This document shows positions 28,901-40,900 of a stretch of DNA of 64,000 bases, in pieces (positions within the stretch are counted from its first letter, which is position 1; each line of letters opens with the position of its first letter). The notes beneath the pieces were generated by a model, which was given only the letters and a program-made list of their open reading frames with translations, had not been told where the DNA came from and did not search any database. The stretch is from contig JAOVVO010000103.1 in NCBI GenBank assembly GCA_028564675.1, positions 98,912 through 162,911 on the forward strand, in the 5' to 3' direction. The translations under genes and the position numbers were made by a program. This DNA is from Onchocerca lupi (Eukaryota; Nematoda; Chromadorea; Rhabditida; Onchocercidae).

Positions 28901-29301
28901 CTCCCACCAAATATCCCGGCTACCAACAATTTCGAACTCTGGAACCCAACTATCGAGCAATTCTTATCAACTCTCTATCAAAGTTATCATTCTATAATTC
29001 TTTAATTATTATTTACAACAGATAACCAAATAAAATATCTTTTATGGCATGCAGATATATTGTAAAAATACTAACTTGTTTAGATCGTCTTCGGATACTT
29101 GTAAAACCTGCTGCGATATCCCTGAGTCTCGAATCGTTGCTTGTTTGTTTTTCGGCGAATCCTTATTATCTGAAGATTATGCGATTGAATTGATATGATA
29201 TGGAGTTCACAACAGACAGAATAAAACCTACCAGTTTTTCGCGCTTCTTCTGTATGATGAATTTCAAAGTGCGCTTCTTTTTCGTTGCAAATATCGGACA
29301 T
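13907..29301 (-). CDS. set-26: MLL5/SETD5/UpSET-family PHD and SET domain protein (SET-9/SET-26 type)
   Basis: Chromatin protein of about 1,920 residues in about 36 exons. Exons: 29232-29301, 29076-29169, 27713-27833, 27201-27297, 27040-27157, 26738-26848, 26449-26531, 25919-26021, 25568-25779, 25078-25148, 24803-24970, 24257-24376, 23666-23821, 23473-23538, 23251-23379, 22742-22952, 22410-22559, 22110-22284, 21653-21866, 21317-21469, 20981-21186, 20540-20723, 20158-20310, 19522-19799, 19140-19349, 18893-18989, 18430-18807, 18052-18281, 17743-17916, 17116-17141, 16855-17027, 16645-16774, 16228-16456, 15427-15736, 14185-14413, 13907-14052. Family marks in order: GLSYQDHNYG near the N-terminus, PHD, basic coiled coil, SET, post-SET CAC, AT-hook, SREERKVLQELALFE helix, MSLDEYKRR, polyproline. 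In this family the PHD reads H3K4me3 and the SET has weak or no methyltransferase activity. The start ATG has an upstream in-frame stop. Weak spots: the donors at 19140 and 17743. Confidence 0.93.
14198..14233 (-). other. Polyproline tract near the C-terminus
   Basis: Eleven prolines and one leucine are encoded mainly by CCT/CCA/CCC codons just before the last intron. The final exon has a second tract (PLPPPPPTTT). These are candidate SH3/WW/profilin ligands, and the repeat may vary in length between alleles. Confidence 0.8.
17948..18031. repeat. 42-bp tandem duplication inside a SET-gene intron
   Basis: Two adjacent 42-bp units (17948-17989 and 17990-18031) differ at only a few positions. 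Both contain CACTGCTTTATCTTCCCTAA. Together they make up most of the 135-bp intron between exons 17743-17916 and 18052-18281. Confidence 0.9.
18610..18639 (-). other. AT-hook-like motif in the SET-26-type protein
   Basis: The protein reads KKSGRPRKKR, with the GRP core flanked by basic residues typical of an AT-hook that binds the minor groove of AT-rich DNA. It lies downstream of the SET domain, in the exon before the SREER helix. Confidence 0.7.
20215..21186 (-). other. Divergent SET domain and post-SET cysteines
   Basis: Three exons encode the SET fold: GVSVMYVTQESMGLVST at the start, VPFVILYS, then ICIDARQFGSKARFARASC and the end GDEITLPFDADYF. A CAC...C post-SET follows. The motif usually read NHSCxPN is RASCRPN here, and the usual ITYDY-like segment is LPFDADY. 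Both match the MLL5/UpSET branch, where SET activity is doubtful. Binding rather than catalysis is the inferred role. Confidence 0.9.
21785..22168 (-). other. PHD finger of the SET-26-type protein (split by one intron)
   Basis: C4HC3 zinc-binding pattern split across two exons: RCYC, then QCDMC, VWQHGKC and YKCEEC. The junction at 22110/21866 restores CDMCNVWQH in phase 2. The family's aromatic-cage Trp (in VWQH) and the acidic NDE segment before the third Cys are both present, consistent with methyl-lysine (H3K4me3) reading as known for MLL5 and SET-9/26. A long Lys/Arg/Glu-rich helix (REMQLKVLARQRKEKEKRRR) follows. Confidence 0.93.
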
Positions 29302-32241
29302 GAGTGCACTTTCCAATAGAATTTACTCACGAAGCTTAATTCTAAATTTTACTTGAATATTGCCTTCAAAAGCTTAATAAGAGTTTGAAATCCCAGCAAA
29401 ATGTAATAAAAATCGCCATCTGAAGACAAACATCATCTTGAACTGAAATGAAAACAGTGAAGGAACAATGTAAGCTCATTCAGCAGAAAATCTCACGATT
29501 ACAAAACTTATTTTATTTAAGTAATGCAATCGTTCAGACATAGCTCCCACTCAAACTCCTCTAGTTGATGATTACCAGCCGACTCTCTCTCCTGAAATAG
29601 AAACATTTCTTCCCGCTTCTACCTTCTTCCTGCAGACCGCCTAATTTAATAACCATAGATGAACAAAAAAAGTAACTTGTCATACACATCTAATATTTTT
29701 GGCATCCCGCCAAAGACAACAGTATGATTCTACCTGGGACTCGATAGATGTTGTTCTGTAGCGCTTATTCAAATCGATAGAATAAGTTGCAGACAAAGCC
29801 GAAAGGAAATAGCTCGCGTTCCTTTTGCCTGTGCAGTTGCAAGAGTAAATAAATAACAAACCTGCAATAAACGAGCTTAGATTCTACAGTAGATTGCTCA
29901 TGTAGTCATGGTACACTTGAGTAAATAGAGACTAATGTCAAAGTATGGTTCAAAGACAAAAATTACGTATAAAATGAATACAAACATTAGGATCATTTCT
30001 CGATGAACGAATTACTGAATGAGATTCATATGCCGTACAGATATGGGCTAAGTTCGAACCAGTGTATGATTTCTGATTGTTTAATATATTTAAAGGAAGT
30101 GATGTACATTTCATCTCAGAATTTCTTGCTGCTAACTACGATACGTTTTGCTGACTTTGAAGTAAACTGATATAACCAGCAGAATAAATATTTGTACGAT
30201 CATTAAATGCCTATCTTGATGAATTATGAGAAATTTCAAGTACAAGGGATAATTTATTTAAGGAATTAGTAAAATATGGAAGACAACGCAAATTTAGACA
30301 GGATAGAACGACACATCATAGTGTTTACAATCAAATGAGAAGATGCTACTTTCTTTTCAAATCGAGCAAGAATGAAATGGTACATTGTATTACATCTTTT
30401 GTCTTGGAATCTTTTACGTCTCACTAAAAAAAAATCTAATCACTGTATGTGCTTATCACAAATTTCTGAGAATGGAAAAAGAAGTTAAGATTTTAGAAAT
30501 TTAAATTTCAGAAAACTTTAACAATTAGTATCTTTGAAGGCTTAAGACTTGGGACTTCGATCTATGAAAGATATACTATGAACAAGCAAAAGCTTACCAG
30601 AAATCCTCGAAAATTTACAGCAAAAATCTAGCGAAAATCGAAAGTTTAGCTCCTGGAATAACTTGACCGTACAAAATGAATGTACGCTTGCAAAATAACT
30701 GAGTTGGAGGCAAGGCAACGTGCAATCTAATACAAAAATTTGGATATCGATTGGTAATGGCACGTGGCAAGAGCCTACAATTGCACGAACCTTCCCGCTA
30801 GTGCATCCTACGCATTTGCCCCTTAGAGTATTCTCAGCAATGCTGAAAAAAGAAGCCACGAATTGAGTAGAAGGAAAAACAGAAGAATGTAACTGGGATA
30901 TACAATACGTGCATATTGACACATTGCTACCTCAATTACTGCCATCTTTGTGATGAGGAGAAATGCTTAGGTTGGATTTTCTGAAGCATACGAATTGTTT
31001 GAAAAATCATGAAGACTGGATGGAAATTTCATCGGAATTGATTGCCAACAATCTTAAAAATATCGCGATTGCCTTATCTAATTTGCTAATGATAAGGCTA
31101 CTTTCGTCGCCAATCTTTCAAAGACTCTAATATATGTTTTTCTGAAGATTGCCTGCATTGATAGTCCAACCAAGAACATGACATTTCTTTCAGTTGGACG
31201 GAAGCATCAGATCAATTATCATGTGTGCTTCATTAGAAATCGAAGTTTTCAGAAGATCCACTAACGAATTCAATCTACATTCTAGAATTGGAATCAAGCT
31301 TTTTCATGTTCCATAGTTCACTCGGTGGTTACGAGTTCGCAGATGTATGTTTATCGCAGTTTTATATTCTTACTATTATAGGTATATTAAATCTTATAAT
31401 CATTTAATGGTGTGACATTTATATTATTAGCCCACGAAATCAAATCTTACTAGTTCATTGCTGTAAAAGATAGGATGGTAATGAGGCCTGATAAGATGGT
31501 CTAGTGAAAAGATACATCACTAACAGCCTAATATTTCCGTGTATTATGCCGAGTGATCTGACGATTGGCTCAATGAAGCTCCTTCAAGAATCATTGCTGG
31601 GTTTCGATATTTCTAATTATGTTCTGTGGAAGCTATGTTTTGCTGGAAAAATAAGTAGGGATAATTGTTTAATGCTTGTAGTTAATTACGAAAACAGACA
31701 TCGAAATAAGTAAAATACGAAATTTTCACTTCATTCTGACCGCCATTATTATTCACTAAGTTTCTGCCTGTATCACTCATCCCAGGTCTACATAGTGGGA
31801 TTTGACCGGTGCTTCAATTTTAGTGGTTTAAAGTCTCGCCGTTTTAAAATTTCAAAGCCGCAATTTTCCCCCGCTTCTCTTCCACATGTTTCGAGCCACA
31901 TATAATTCATGTTAAAATAAAGATCTCAGTGCAACTCATTGAATCTCAAGCTAGCCTTCCAGTTGAGTAATTTGAGGGTCGTCCTATTGGTGTTGAATTA
32001 TTTTAGTGAATTGTCCTAAGTTAGTTTCTGTATTTTTATGTCTAGTTGTAGAGAGATTAAGCTTTTTGTCAACATACCTTATCCTTAGTGACGGATAGTT
32101 CTATGTAATCACGGATTAGAATTAATGAGGTAATATTTGGTCATAATGTGCATCTCTCTCTCGCTTAGCTCTGTCCAAGTTGATCATTACCTATATACTT
32201 ATACATAATGACTTTGACTCGAACATTTTTGCTCTCTTTCT
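29302..32241. other. Divergent promoter region between set-26-type gene and nol-10
   Basis: The two flanking genes start outward from this 2.9 kb gap, so it must carry both promoters unless distal 5' exons exist. The longest open frame (30542-30922, minus, 126 codons, Cys-rich) has no splice context or recognisable domain. No tRNA or repeat element was seen. Confidence 0.55.
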
Positions 32242-32256
32242 AGATACTGGTTCAAA

Positions 32257-35200
32257 ATGCAAGTCCTTTCTGCAAATGATATCAAAATCTACAATTTAAG
32301 TGCTGGCAAGTCAATCCCAGATTGGATAACAGATCGGAAAAGACGCAAACTGGAACAAAAAGACATAGGTTTAAATTCCGCACAGCTTTGTAAACTCTCT
32401 GTGATTTCATCTTATTTAAACTGTTCATAAAAGTTTTGATTCTCCAATTTCTTCACAGATTTGAGAAGAAGAATACAACTGATACAGGATTTTGACATGC
32501 CCGATATTAGCAATACGGTCACGGTATCCCCTGATGGACGCTACATTTTTGCCACGGGTATGATAATTCCATCTTTATGATTTTTGTACAGTGAATTGGA
32601 ATGGCCGTATAATTTAACAACGGCTATATGTTCATCATTAAATTGCCAATATTTTTAAATAACATTTTTCCATCAGTCACTTTTCAGTTATGCACAAAAT
32701 CTAAGTTACCGAGAACGATGTTTTATTAATCTGTCTTCTCTTATTGGAATCACACTATATATGATCTCTACCGAAAATCTGAAAACTGGCTTAAAATAAA
32801 TCATTGATCCAGAACTACATTTAATTACACAAATCCAAAAATCTTTATGTCGTTTATATATTCAGGTACTTACAAACCGCTTCTCAAGTGTTTTGATGTA
32901 AGTGATCTGTCACTGAAATTTTCGCGTGGTCTCGATGCGGATGTTGTGAAAATGGCTGTTCTTAGTGATGATTATTCCAAAGTAGGCTACATTTTCATTT
33001 TGTAACGTGTCGCGTTTAAGTTTTTTAGTGTTGTTAAAACATGTCAGCAAGTTTATTTCATTGAGAAAGCTTCTTAAACAACCATGTGAGCTTTTAAGTT
33101 ACTGTTGTTAGGATTGTTAAGAAAAAATCGTTTTTTTTTCTTTTTTTTAGTTCGTGCTGTTAGAAGAAGAACGATATGTCGAAGTGCATGTGGCTTATGG
33201 AAGATATTTTAGGATGAGAATTCCGAAATTTGGTCATGATATGGCTTTTTGTCGTGAAGTGAGTGACCTCTACATTGTGGGAAGTGGGTAAGTTGGTTTG
33301 AACTTGTTTTCATCGATATTTTTGGTAATGTTATTATTCCAATATCTTTTGTGAAATTCAATAAAAACTACGTCAGAGAGTTTAATATTTTTACACTCCG
33401 TGGCTGAATATTATTTCTCAGCCAAGTATAAAGTTTGTTTAATAAACTCAAATCTTGAGAAAAGTTTTGCCCTCTTTTCGTTACACCTTTCCTTTCCTTT
33501 CCTTCATTCAAGGAACAAATGTTCGGTTCAGATCTTATCTATTTGTCTTCTGTTTCATGGTTTAAAAGGAAGCTAAAAAAACAAACGCACTTTACTCTTC
33601 TTTTATCTTCCGGCAAAGTAAATAATGTTCTTTTCTTTGCATTTATTTATTAAGTAGTTGGTATAATCACCTTTTTTGAATGTAAGAGCAAGTGCTCACT
33701 GATTGAGCAACCCTTATGGAAATGAAGTTGACTCCAAAGAAAACTGATGGTATTATGATTAAACTAGTGAAAATTATTGTGATTGCAGCAGCGAGATTTT
33801 CCGCCTAAATTTAGAAGAAGGGAAATTTCTGCCTCCTCTAATAACTTCGTCTTCGTCACTGACCTGCTGTGAGTTCAACGGAGATCATCATTTGTTCATT
33901 TGTGGAACAGTTGATGGCCGAATTGAAGCATGGGATCATAGGGATGGAAGTCGATGTGGCATTCTTGATTGTGCTTTATATTTTCAATCAAATAACAGGC
34001 AATTTCAAACTTCTCCTTTGATTTTCATCGCAATAAACAACATGACTTCATATTTTCTGTTTTACTGATTGATTGCTTCTGATAATAAATAGTTCCTACT
34101 TTTTGTTTATATTGCCGCTTTTAATTTTAAATTCTATGCAGTTCAAATATTTTTAGCGAGCTGCCGAAAGTGACTTCAGTGTGCTTCAAAGATGCGCTTC
34201 ATCTTGGGGTCGGGACGAGTACAGGTCATGTAAGTTTTTGAAATTATTTTCATTCACTATCTCATAATTTAAATTTATTTCTATGCAACGTTTTTCCCAG
34301 GTTTTATTATTCGATATCCGGTCCAACAAACCTCTGCTAATCAAGGACCATCAAACTGGTTTGCCGATTAATAAAATTGATTTTATACCGGAGCACAGTC
34401 TTGTGTTGAGCATGGATATGCGTTTATTGAAAATTTGGGAAGAAACAGATGGTAAACCATTCGCAGCAATTGAACCTGGATCTAATCTAACTGACTTCTG
34501 CCGGTATCCTGATTCTGGTGAATTATTTACATAAATGCGAGAAATAATTTTTACATAAATGCATCTTGTTTACCAATTTTTCTGCAGCTTCATTTCTGAT
34601 TCTATTGCACGTAAATTTATCATCGGAAAATCTTATACATACATATGAACTTCAGGACTTCTATTTTTCGCTAATGAAGCTCCTAAGATGTTGCAATATT
34701 TTGTTCCGGCTATTGGTACAGCTCCTAAATGGTGTTCATATCTTGAGACAATCACAGAAGAATTAGAAGAAGCAGAACAGCCTGCGGGTATACATGCAAT
34801 GATCATTTCATACAGTCTTTCTATTAAGTATTTCCAATGCTGTGTCTATCGTTTTTTAGCCATTTTTAGAACTTTTATTACATTTTACTTCTGTAATGTG
34901 TTTTATAGTTTAATTGCATCTGGAGATATCCGGTTAATTAAACTTTTTTTAGTATATGATGACTACAAGTTTGTGACGAAAGAGCAGCTTGAAGAAATCG
35001 GTCTGTCACATCTCATTGGAACTAGTCTTCTGCGTGCATATATGCATGGATATTTTATTGATATCCGACTATATAATAAAGCAAAGACATTTACGCAACC
35101 ATTCGCATATGAAAATTATAAGCAGAGAAAGGTAGTGTGAATATAATTTCCATCGCATCTGAATATATGTATTTTTTAAGCATTTCAATAATATTTTATT

Positions 35201-35914
35201 CTTAATAAGGCGCAGTAAATATTTGTATGTAATTGTAATGCTGTCAAATATGGTTTGTGATTTTAATTTTTCCTATTTGTTTGCAGATTATGGAAAAAAT
35301 TGATGAAGAACGTTCCTTGTCAATTGCAAGTAGAAAATTAAGAAAGCCAAAATTACCAAATGTGAATAAAGAATTGGCTACAAAATTGTTATCTCTGATG
35401 GAGGGAGCGGAAAATGTTGATGGGATGACAAAGAAAAAGGTTTTCTTGTTAAATATGGGGAATAAATAAAGCTCTCTTATTTCAGTTTTTTAGGAAATTA
35501 TCAGCTAGTGATGCCCACGTTGCTACAATTTTTGTCTCTTTAGGATAAGGATGCGATTTCCATATTGTCAGATGAACGGTTTGGTTCTCTATTCACAAAT
35601 CCTGATTTTCAAGTTGATGAAAGCAGCGAGCAGTTTCAACTATTTGTCTCGGCTTTGAAAAAAGGAGGAGGACGACAGAAACTGTCGAAAAATGTTGGTG
35701 GCGATACAAGCAAGAACAACAAAAGGGTATTTTTACTTGCTCTTAAAGCGGTTATACATTCAATTTAGTCCTGGTTTGCAATTCTCAAAAACTTTATTTC
35801 ACATTATTCGAAATAAACGGAAATTAATCTTACTGTATGGCAATTTTTATTACGATTTAATATTCAAGTAATGGCTTGTTCTTCTCTATATGTCTGTTAA
35901 TTATTAGTGTAGAA

Positions 35915-35961
<47 letters not shown>

Positions 35962-36935
35962 GTCAGAAATACAGAGTAGTGAAGATCTGGATATCTACGA
36001 AAATACGAGCAGTGTTGGGAGCAGGAGTGATGATGAAAGTTCTAGTGAAGATGAAAGTTCTAGTGAAGGTGAAAGTTCCAATGAAATTGATCCCGAGGAA
36101 GATGAAGAAAATAACTTGGTAAGAGAATTGTCTGTAAGTTCGTTTGGTTTGATGTAATAAATAGATTATGAATCTCGAGTTGTATAATTCCAATGTTCGT
36201 CACGTTAAGATAATTTAATCAGTTTTCATAGTTCTTATCCATAAATAAACATCTTTTAGATGATCACTAATGAGGAAAGTAGTGATGATGGAAAAATGCA
36301 GGGAAAAGTGCTAGAGAAGCGGAAAGTTATGAAACCAAAAGGTTTCGATTTAATCGAATCAGATATCGGTGAAGATGTTGTACAGTACTTAAATCAGAAA
36401 AAGACTGAAGAAAACGCCATTTCACTTTCTGCTCAGGTTTGTTTATGTCTCTTTATATACCTTTCTTAAATTTCTGAAGCATAGTTGCCTTTATTTTTGC
36501 AATTTATTGTGGCCTGAATGTTGAATCTCATCTGATATTTGCAATGAAGTTTTTTCTTTATCCAAAAGGACAGATGAAGTAGACAGTCTTGTACTAAAAA
36601 ATGAAATTAAAAAGTAAATGAGGCGAATTTTATTTAAGGCGGGAATCGAAACGATGAATACGAAAAAAAGTAAGGATTCATCAGAAGTCGTGGGCGGAAG
36701 TGAACAATCAATGCCATTTGGAGGGCTGCAAATGACATTTAAAACAAAAACAGGTGGATTGGCTGCAAAAAAAGAATTTTTGGCAAGGAGAGAAAAGCAA
36801 CATTTAGCGGAAAGGAAGGAACTTAGACGAGGTATAAAGGGAATTACCAACATGTTGGAAAAATCTCGCGCATGGGGAGGACCTCGACGGAAAATCAGTA
36901 ATAACCACCGCAGCCGAATGAAAAAGATGACTTGA
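32257..36935 (+). CDS. nol-10: NOL10/Enp2 nucleolar WD-repeat protein
   Basis: Ribosome-biogenesis factor of the SSU processome (Enp2 in yeast), acting in the nucleolus in early 18S processing. Fourteen exons: 32257-32368, 32459-32557, 32866-32981, 33151-33287, 33789-33998, 34157-34229, 34301-34517, 34656-34787, 34953-35131, 35287-35439, 35544-35726, 35963-36118, 36260-36436, 36639-36935. About 746 residues. Family marks: MQVLSANDIKIYNLS at the start, PDWITDRKRR, IQDFDMP, ATGTYKP, VGTSTGHVLLFDIRSNKPL, YDDYKFVTK, HLIGTSLLRAYMHGYFIDIR, PKLPNVNKELATKLL and NPDFQVDESSEQF. The tail is acidic-serine rich, then basic. The exon 5/6 junction keeps frame only with a GC donor. An acceptor CTCTCTTTCTAG ends 13 bases before the ATG. 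Longer than human NOL10 as I recall it (about 690). Confidence 0.96.
35918..35958. repeat. (AT)n microsatellite abutting a nol-10 3' splice site
   Basis: About 20 AT dinucleotides run to within four bases of the acceptor TTCAG, and the exon starts at 35963. It replaces the usual pyrimidine stretch upstream of the acceptor. Confidence 0.95.
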
Positions 36936-37925
36936 TATTTATGGGACGATTTGCGTTCTTGTTATGTGTAGGAAAATGAATTCTTAAATTCATAAGAATT
37001 TCCAATTTTTTCTTTATAGAGAAGCTTAAATGTATTTATAGCGACTATTGCAATGTATTTAAATTTTTATTGTCTTATTGTTCTTTGATGAATTGTTAAC
37101 GGTGATTTTGATCCTAAAATCGAAGAAATGGATAATTTGAGTAATGAATAATAAATGGAAAGATAAGCAGTGAGATGCGGCGTGTAGAAGTATATTTTAA
37201 TGCAGTTTTTTACAGTTTCAAGGATCAATGGGTTTCGTAGAGAACATCTGCAACACGCCTAATATAGTTATAGCATCAAATACATTGGCAGTACTACAAA
37301 GAATGTGTTACTTCACTATAGTAAACATACTTTCAATAACTGCATAAGTAAAGTACAATTTATGGACTGTTTAACATTACATTGTGCGATTATTTGATAT
37401 GAAAGATAAAACGAAGCACTAGTATGGTAAGTATTAATAAAAAGTCAGCTGAAAAAGAATGTACAACTTAAAAAAATAAATTGAGCAAATAGAAGTGATT
37501 CAAAGGTTTGGGATAAAATATAAATATGGGAAAGTAACGAAAATTTCTTGGAAATTTATATGTTACACAATAAGAAAAAGCAACCATAAAATCTTCGCAT
37601 CTTTGAACGTTCCGAGAATTACGACACGTGTTGGTGAAAGCTTTTGACTTGAAAGACTGAGTCTTCCTGAGATAAGTCGAGAAAAGAGCAAGGACGGTTT
37701 AGTACTTATTTGTCGATAGGAATTCTCCTAAATTAATGCTGCGGAAATAACTCTTAACTCCTCGATTTTTTAGAGGGCTGTTAGATAATAAATGGACATG
37801 GGGAGTATGGTTGCATGTGGATTGTGTTATTCTAGGGTGCAGTTCGATTTCCAATTTTCAAGATCTGCTGAGAACTTTTCAAGAAATCAAAAAAAAATTA
37901 GATTGGTGGGAACCTCCGGACTGTT
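36936..37925. other. Convergent 3' flanks of nol-10 and the ankyrin gene
   Basis: The two genes face each other across 1 kb. An AATAAA lies at about 37150-37155, roughly 215 bases after the nol-10 stop, and is a plausible plus-strand polyadenylation signal. No exon was supported in between. Confidence 0.5.
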
Positions 37926-40900
37926 TTAAGCATCGATTTCTTGCAGAACTCTATCAATTTGTGCGACTGCTGCCAGGCTTTCTCGCCACTCATCTTCATC
38001 CAGAACCTGCTCTATGATTCCAGTTTACATTTTGACGGGTACGTGAAAAAAAAATTGGCTACTTGATTATTATACAGTCAGAATGATCTTTTTTAGCCTA
38101 TTTTTCTTTATTTGTTAACAAAAAAAAAGTGAGAAGCATGCTATTTCAACTAGCAATTTGAAGTTTTCGTCATCGCGACAAACAACAAGATGGGTTAAGA
38201 AACTTCCAGTATTGTTTTTTTATATATAATAACATTTATTCATAGATATTCTAAGCCTGAAACATGGAACAACTAGGGTGCATGAAAGCATGCCAATGCA
38301 ATCAATATATATACAAGTCTTCCACAATAAGTAAATTTTTGGCATAATGATCTTCCGGCCATCTTTTGGATGGCATTCTTGGCACCCAAGCTTCTAGGAA
38401 CTTACTTAAGAAAGAGATTCTATGCTTAGGCCGAAATCTTTATTACAGAAAGACAGTAACCTTTGTTGCAGTTCGCAAAGAGTCACGGTCGGTTTGAATT
38501 GAATGATCCTCATAAATTCGACCACCTTCATCCGATGCGACGTAAGTTATTGGGCGCAATTCACTCACTATCACCTCCCTATATTTACAACAATCCAGTA
38601 TATTGTATAAGGAGCCAAAATTACTTTTCTAGACGTTTTTGTACAAATATATTTTAAATTAATTTAGAATAAAGATCAGACTTACACTGCATTGGTGACA
38701 GCGAAATTATCCTTTGGTGAATCTTTCGAGGTGCTGTTTTGCTGTAATGATGAATAATGCAATGATGGTGGTACAGCAACATTTATTGGCACAATGTGGC
38801 TTGAACTATTCGGCATAGTATGGCTTGAAGTACTCCAGTAATCAGACGAATAGACGTTGTCTCTATGCAGTGTATCGGTTGTGGCCAACGGTGGGAACCA
38901 TTCTTTTGTCTTCTTTTGTTTTCGTTCTTAAATCAACTAATTGTTATTCTATTCTTTTAATTATGATGGACATTTTCCAACTTACTCAAAAATTTGCATT
39001 TTTAAAACTTCTTAAATAAGTCGAAATACCTTTCCAGTAAAATAAAAGTTTGGCAAGCTGATAATTTTTTCGTATGCATGCAATTGCTTCAGCCGTTTGT
39101 CCTACATTATTGAGCAATCGTGGTTCGGCACCATTTTCAAGCTAGAAAAAATCATCCTTATCTAAAATCTCTTTTCGATCATATCACTCTTTTCTCGTTG
39201 GATTAAAAACGCAATTGAACACTTTGCTTATTTTGAGAGACGTAATTTATAAAGTACATAAAAAGAAAAAATTTACACAATGATTTTAAAACTAACCAAA
39301 TACTGTGCAGCATCAGTGTGATTATTGATGGCTGTAAGATGAAGCGGAGTATTACCATGTGAATCTCGCAATGCAAGTATCTGTCGTCGACGTTTATGAG
39401 ATATGGTACGGAGTAAAATATACAGTGCAGCAACGCTTCCACTGTCTAAAAGAAAAAACTCCTCTGCAAGGTCATTTCTTACATGATAAAACATTTTAAG
39501 CATACGAATTAGTTCCGTAAGCACAAATTGGTAGAACTTTTAAGAATATAGATATTTACAAGAACATTATAACTAATCAATATTTCATTTCACTTTTATT
39601 TCTAAATTTGTCTTCAAACTACATAGGAAAATTTTTATCACATAAAGTGAGATCCAACTATTCCCTTTAATTAAAATTAACCCGTGATATCTGAATATTA
39701 TTGATTCAAAAAAATATTTGAGTTTGTTAACAAATATAAGTTTGTGTTCTTCAGTTACTCGTAATCGTAAGAAAATTTTTCACGAATATACTTTTTTCCT
39801 GTACATTATTTTAAAATAATTTAGGTTTCATTTTTGAAAGATATAATTGTTTTTATTTAATGATTTTACGCTTACACGAAGCGCAATGTATGGCATTAGC
39901 ATTATCTTTCGTTGTCCACAAAATGACATTGGCTGCAGAACGATTTATTATCCATCGAACAATATGTGCATGACCAGCAAGGCATGCAACATGCAACAGT
40001 GATTGTCCTTTATCTGATACGATGCAAATATCTGCACCACCTTTCTCGATCAAAAGTCTAACACAATTAAAACATCCTCCTTGGATTGCATAGAATACTG
40101 GTGTACAACCTGTAGCACTGCATTACTAATTCTGATACAAATTAAGTTAAAACAACGTCCATTAATTAATTATAATAAAAGTTGAGATATGACAGGAAAG
40201 GTTTAATTTCCATTTATTTTATGTTAATTGTAATCAGTTTTATTTATTGAAAAAAAAATATACATGTATGGTAAAAAGAAGTATATATATATATACTGAT
40301 TTTTCGCAAAAAAGATTCAGGAGAATAAAAATTACCAAACTGATCTCTGAAATTAACCATACGTCGATCATATTTGATTGCATTACGAATAAATTCAATA
40401 TTGCCTAAAATTTTTTTTGAACTTGATTATAACAATTTGAAAAGGATGATATGTTTATATAAATGAAATGCAAAATGGCTGATCGTATGCTGATCATATT
40501 AAAGATAAATATAATTAGCTTGTGAAATTAGAAACCTAATCTACTGGGTTACAATCCAATGCATGATCAAATCATTATGAAAAGGCCATGAAGCATTAAA
40601 ATGTTGGTTGCTATTTCTAAAGCTAAGGTTCCACAAATAGGAACATTTCGCGCTAGAAAATATGAAACAAAAAAGTGAATGAGACGTTTACCAAATTGTC
40701 TTATCAAAATCTGGCAAACTTAATTACTAACACTAATAATAACAAACTAAAGTGATATACATGTGGGAGTTGAATGATTACTGATAAAGTAATTGCTTGA
40801 GGATAAATCTTTGTAAACGTCATCTATAATCAGCAACAAATAAACATTATCTATAAAAAAAATAATGGTGCGTACCTTTTGCAGCAGCGACATGCAGCGG

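Noticed and set aside
30045..30120. GGTTCGAAC-like tRNA B box on the minus strand
   Set aside because: No A box at the right distance and no cloverleaf stems.
30542..30922. 126-codon Cys-rich minus-strand frame
   Set aside because: It is long for AT-rich DNA but has no domain, splice context or start signal. It lies in the divergent promoter gap. Kept only as a curiosity.
37811..38017. Plus-strand 68-codon open frame
   Set aside because: It is antisense to the terminal ankyrin-gene exon (37926-38009), whose minus-strand frame is in phase and ends in a stop.
38463..38657. Plus-strand open frame with TTGCAG acceptor and GTAAGT donor (FAKSHGRFELND...)
   Set aside because: The minus strand has an exon here (38461-38578) that joins both neighbours in phase and extends the ankyrin protein. 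The plus frame has no partner exons.
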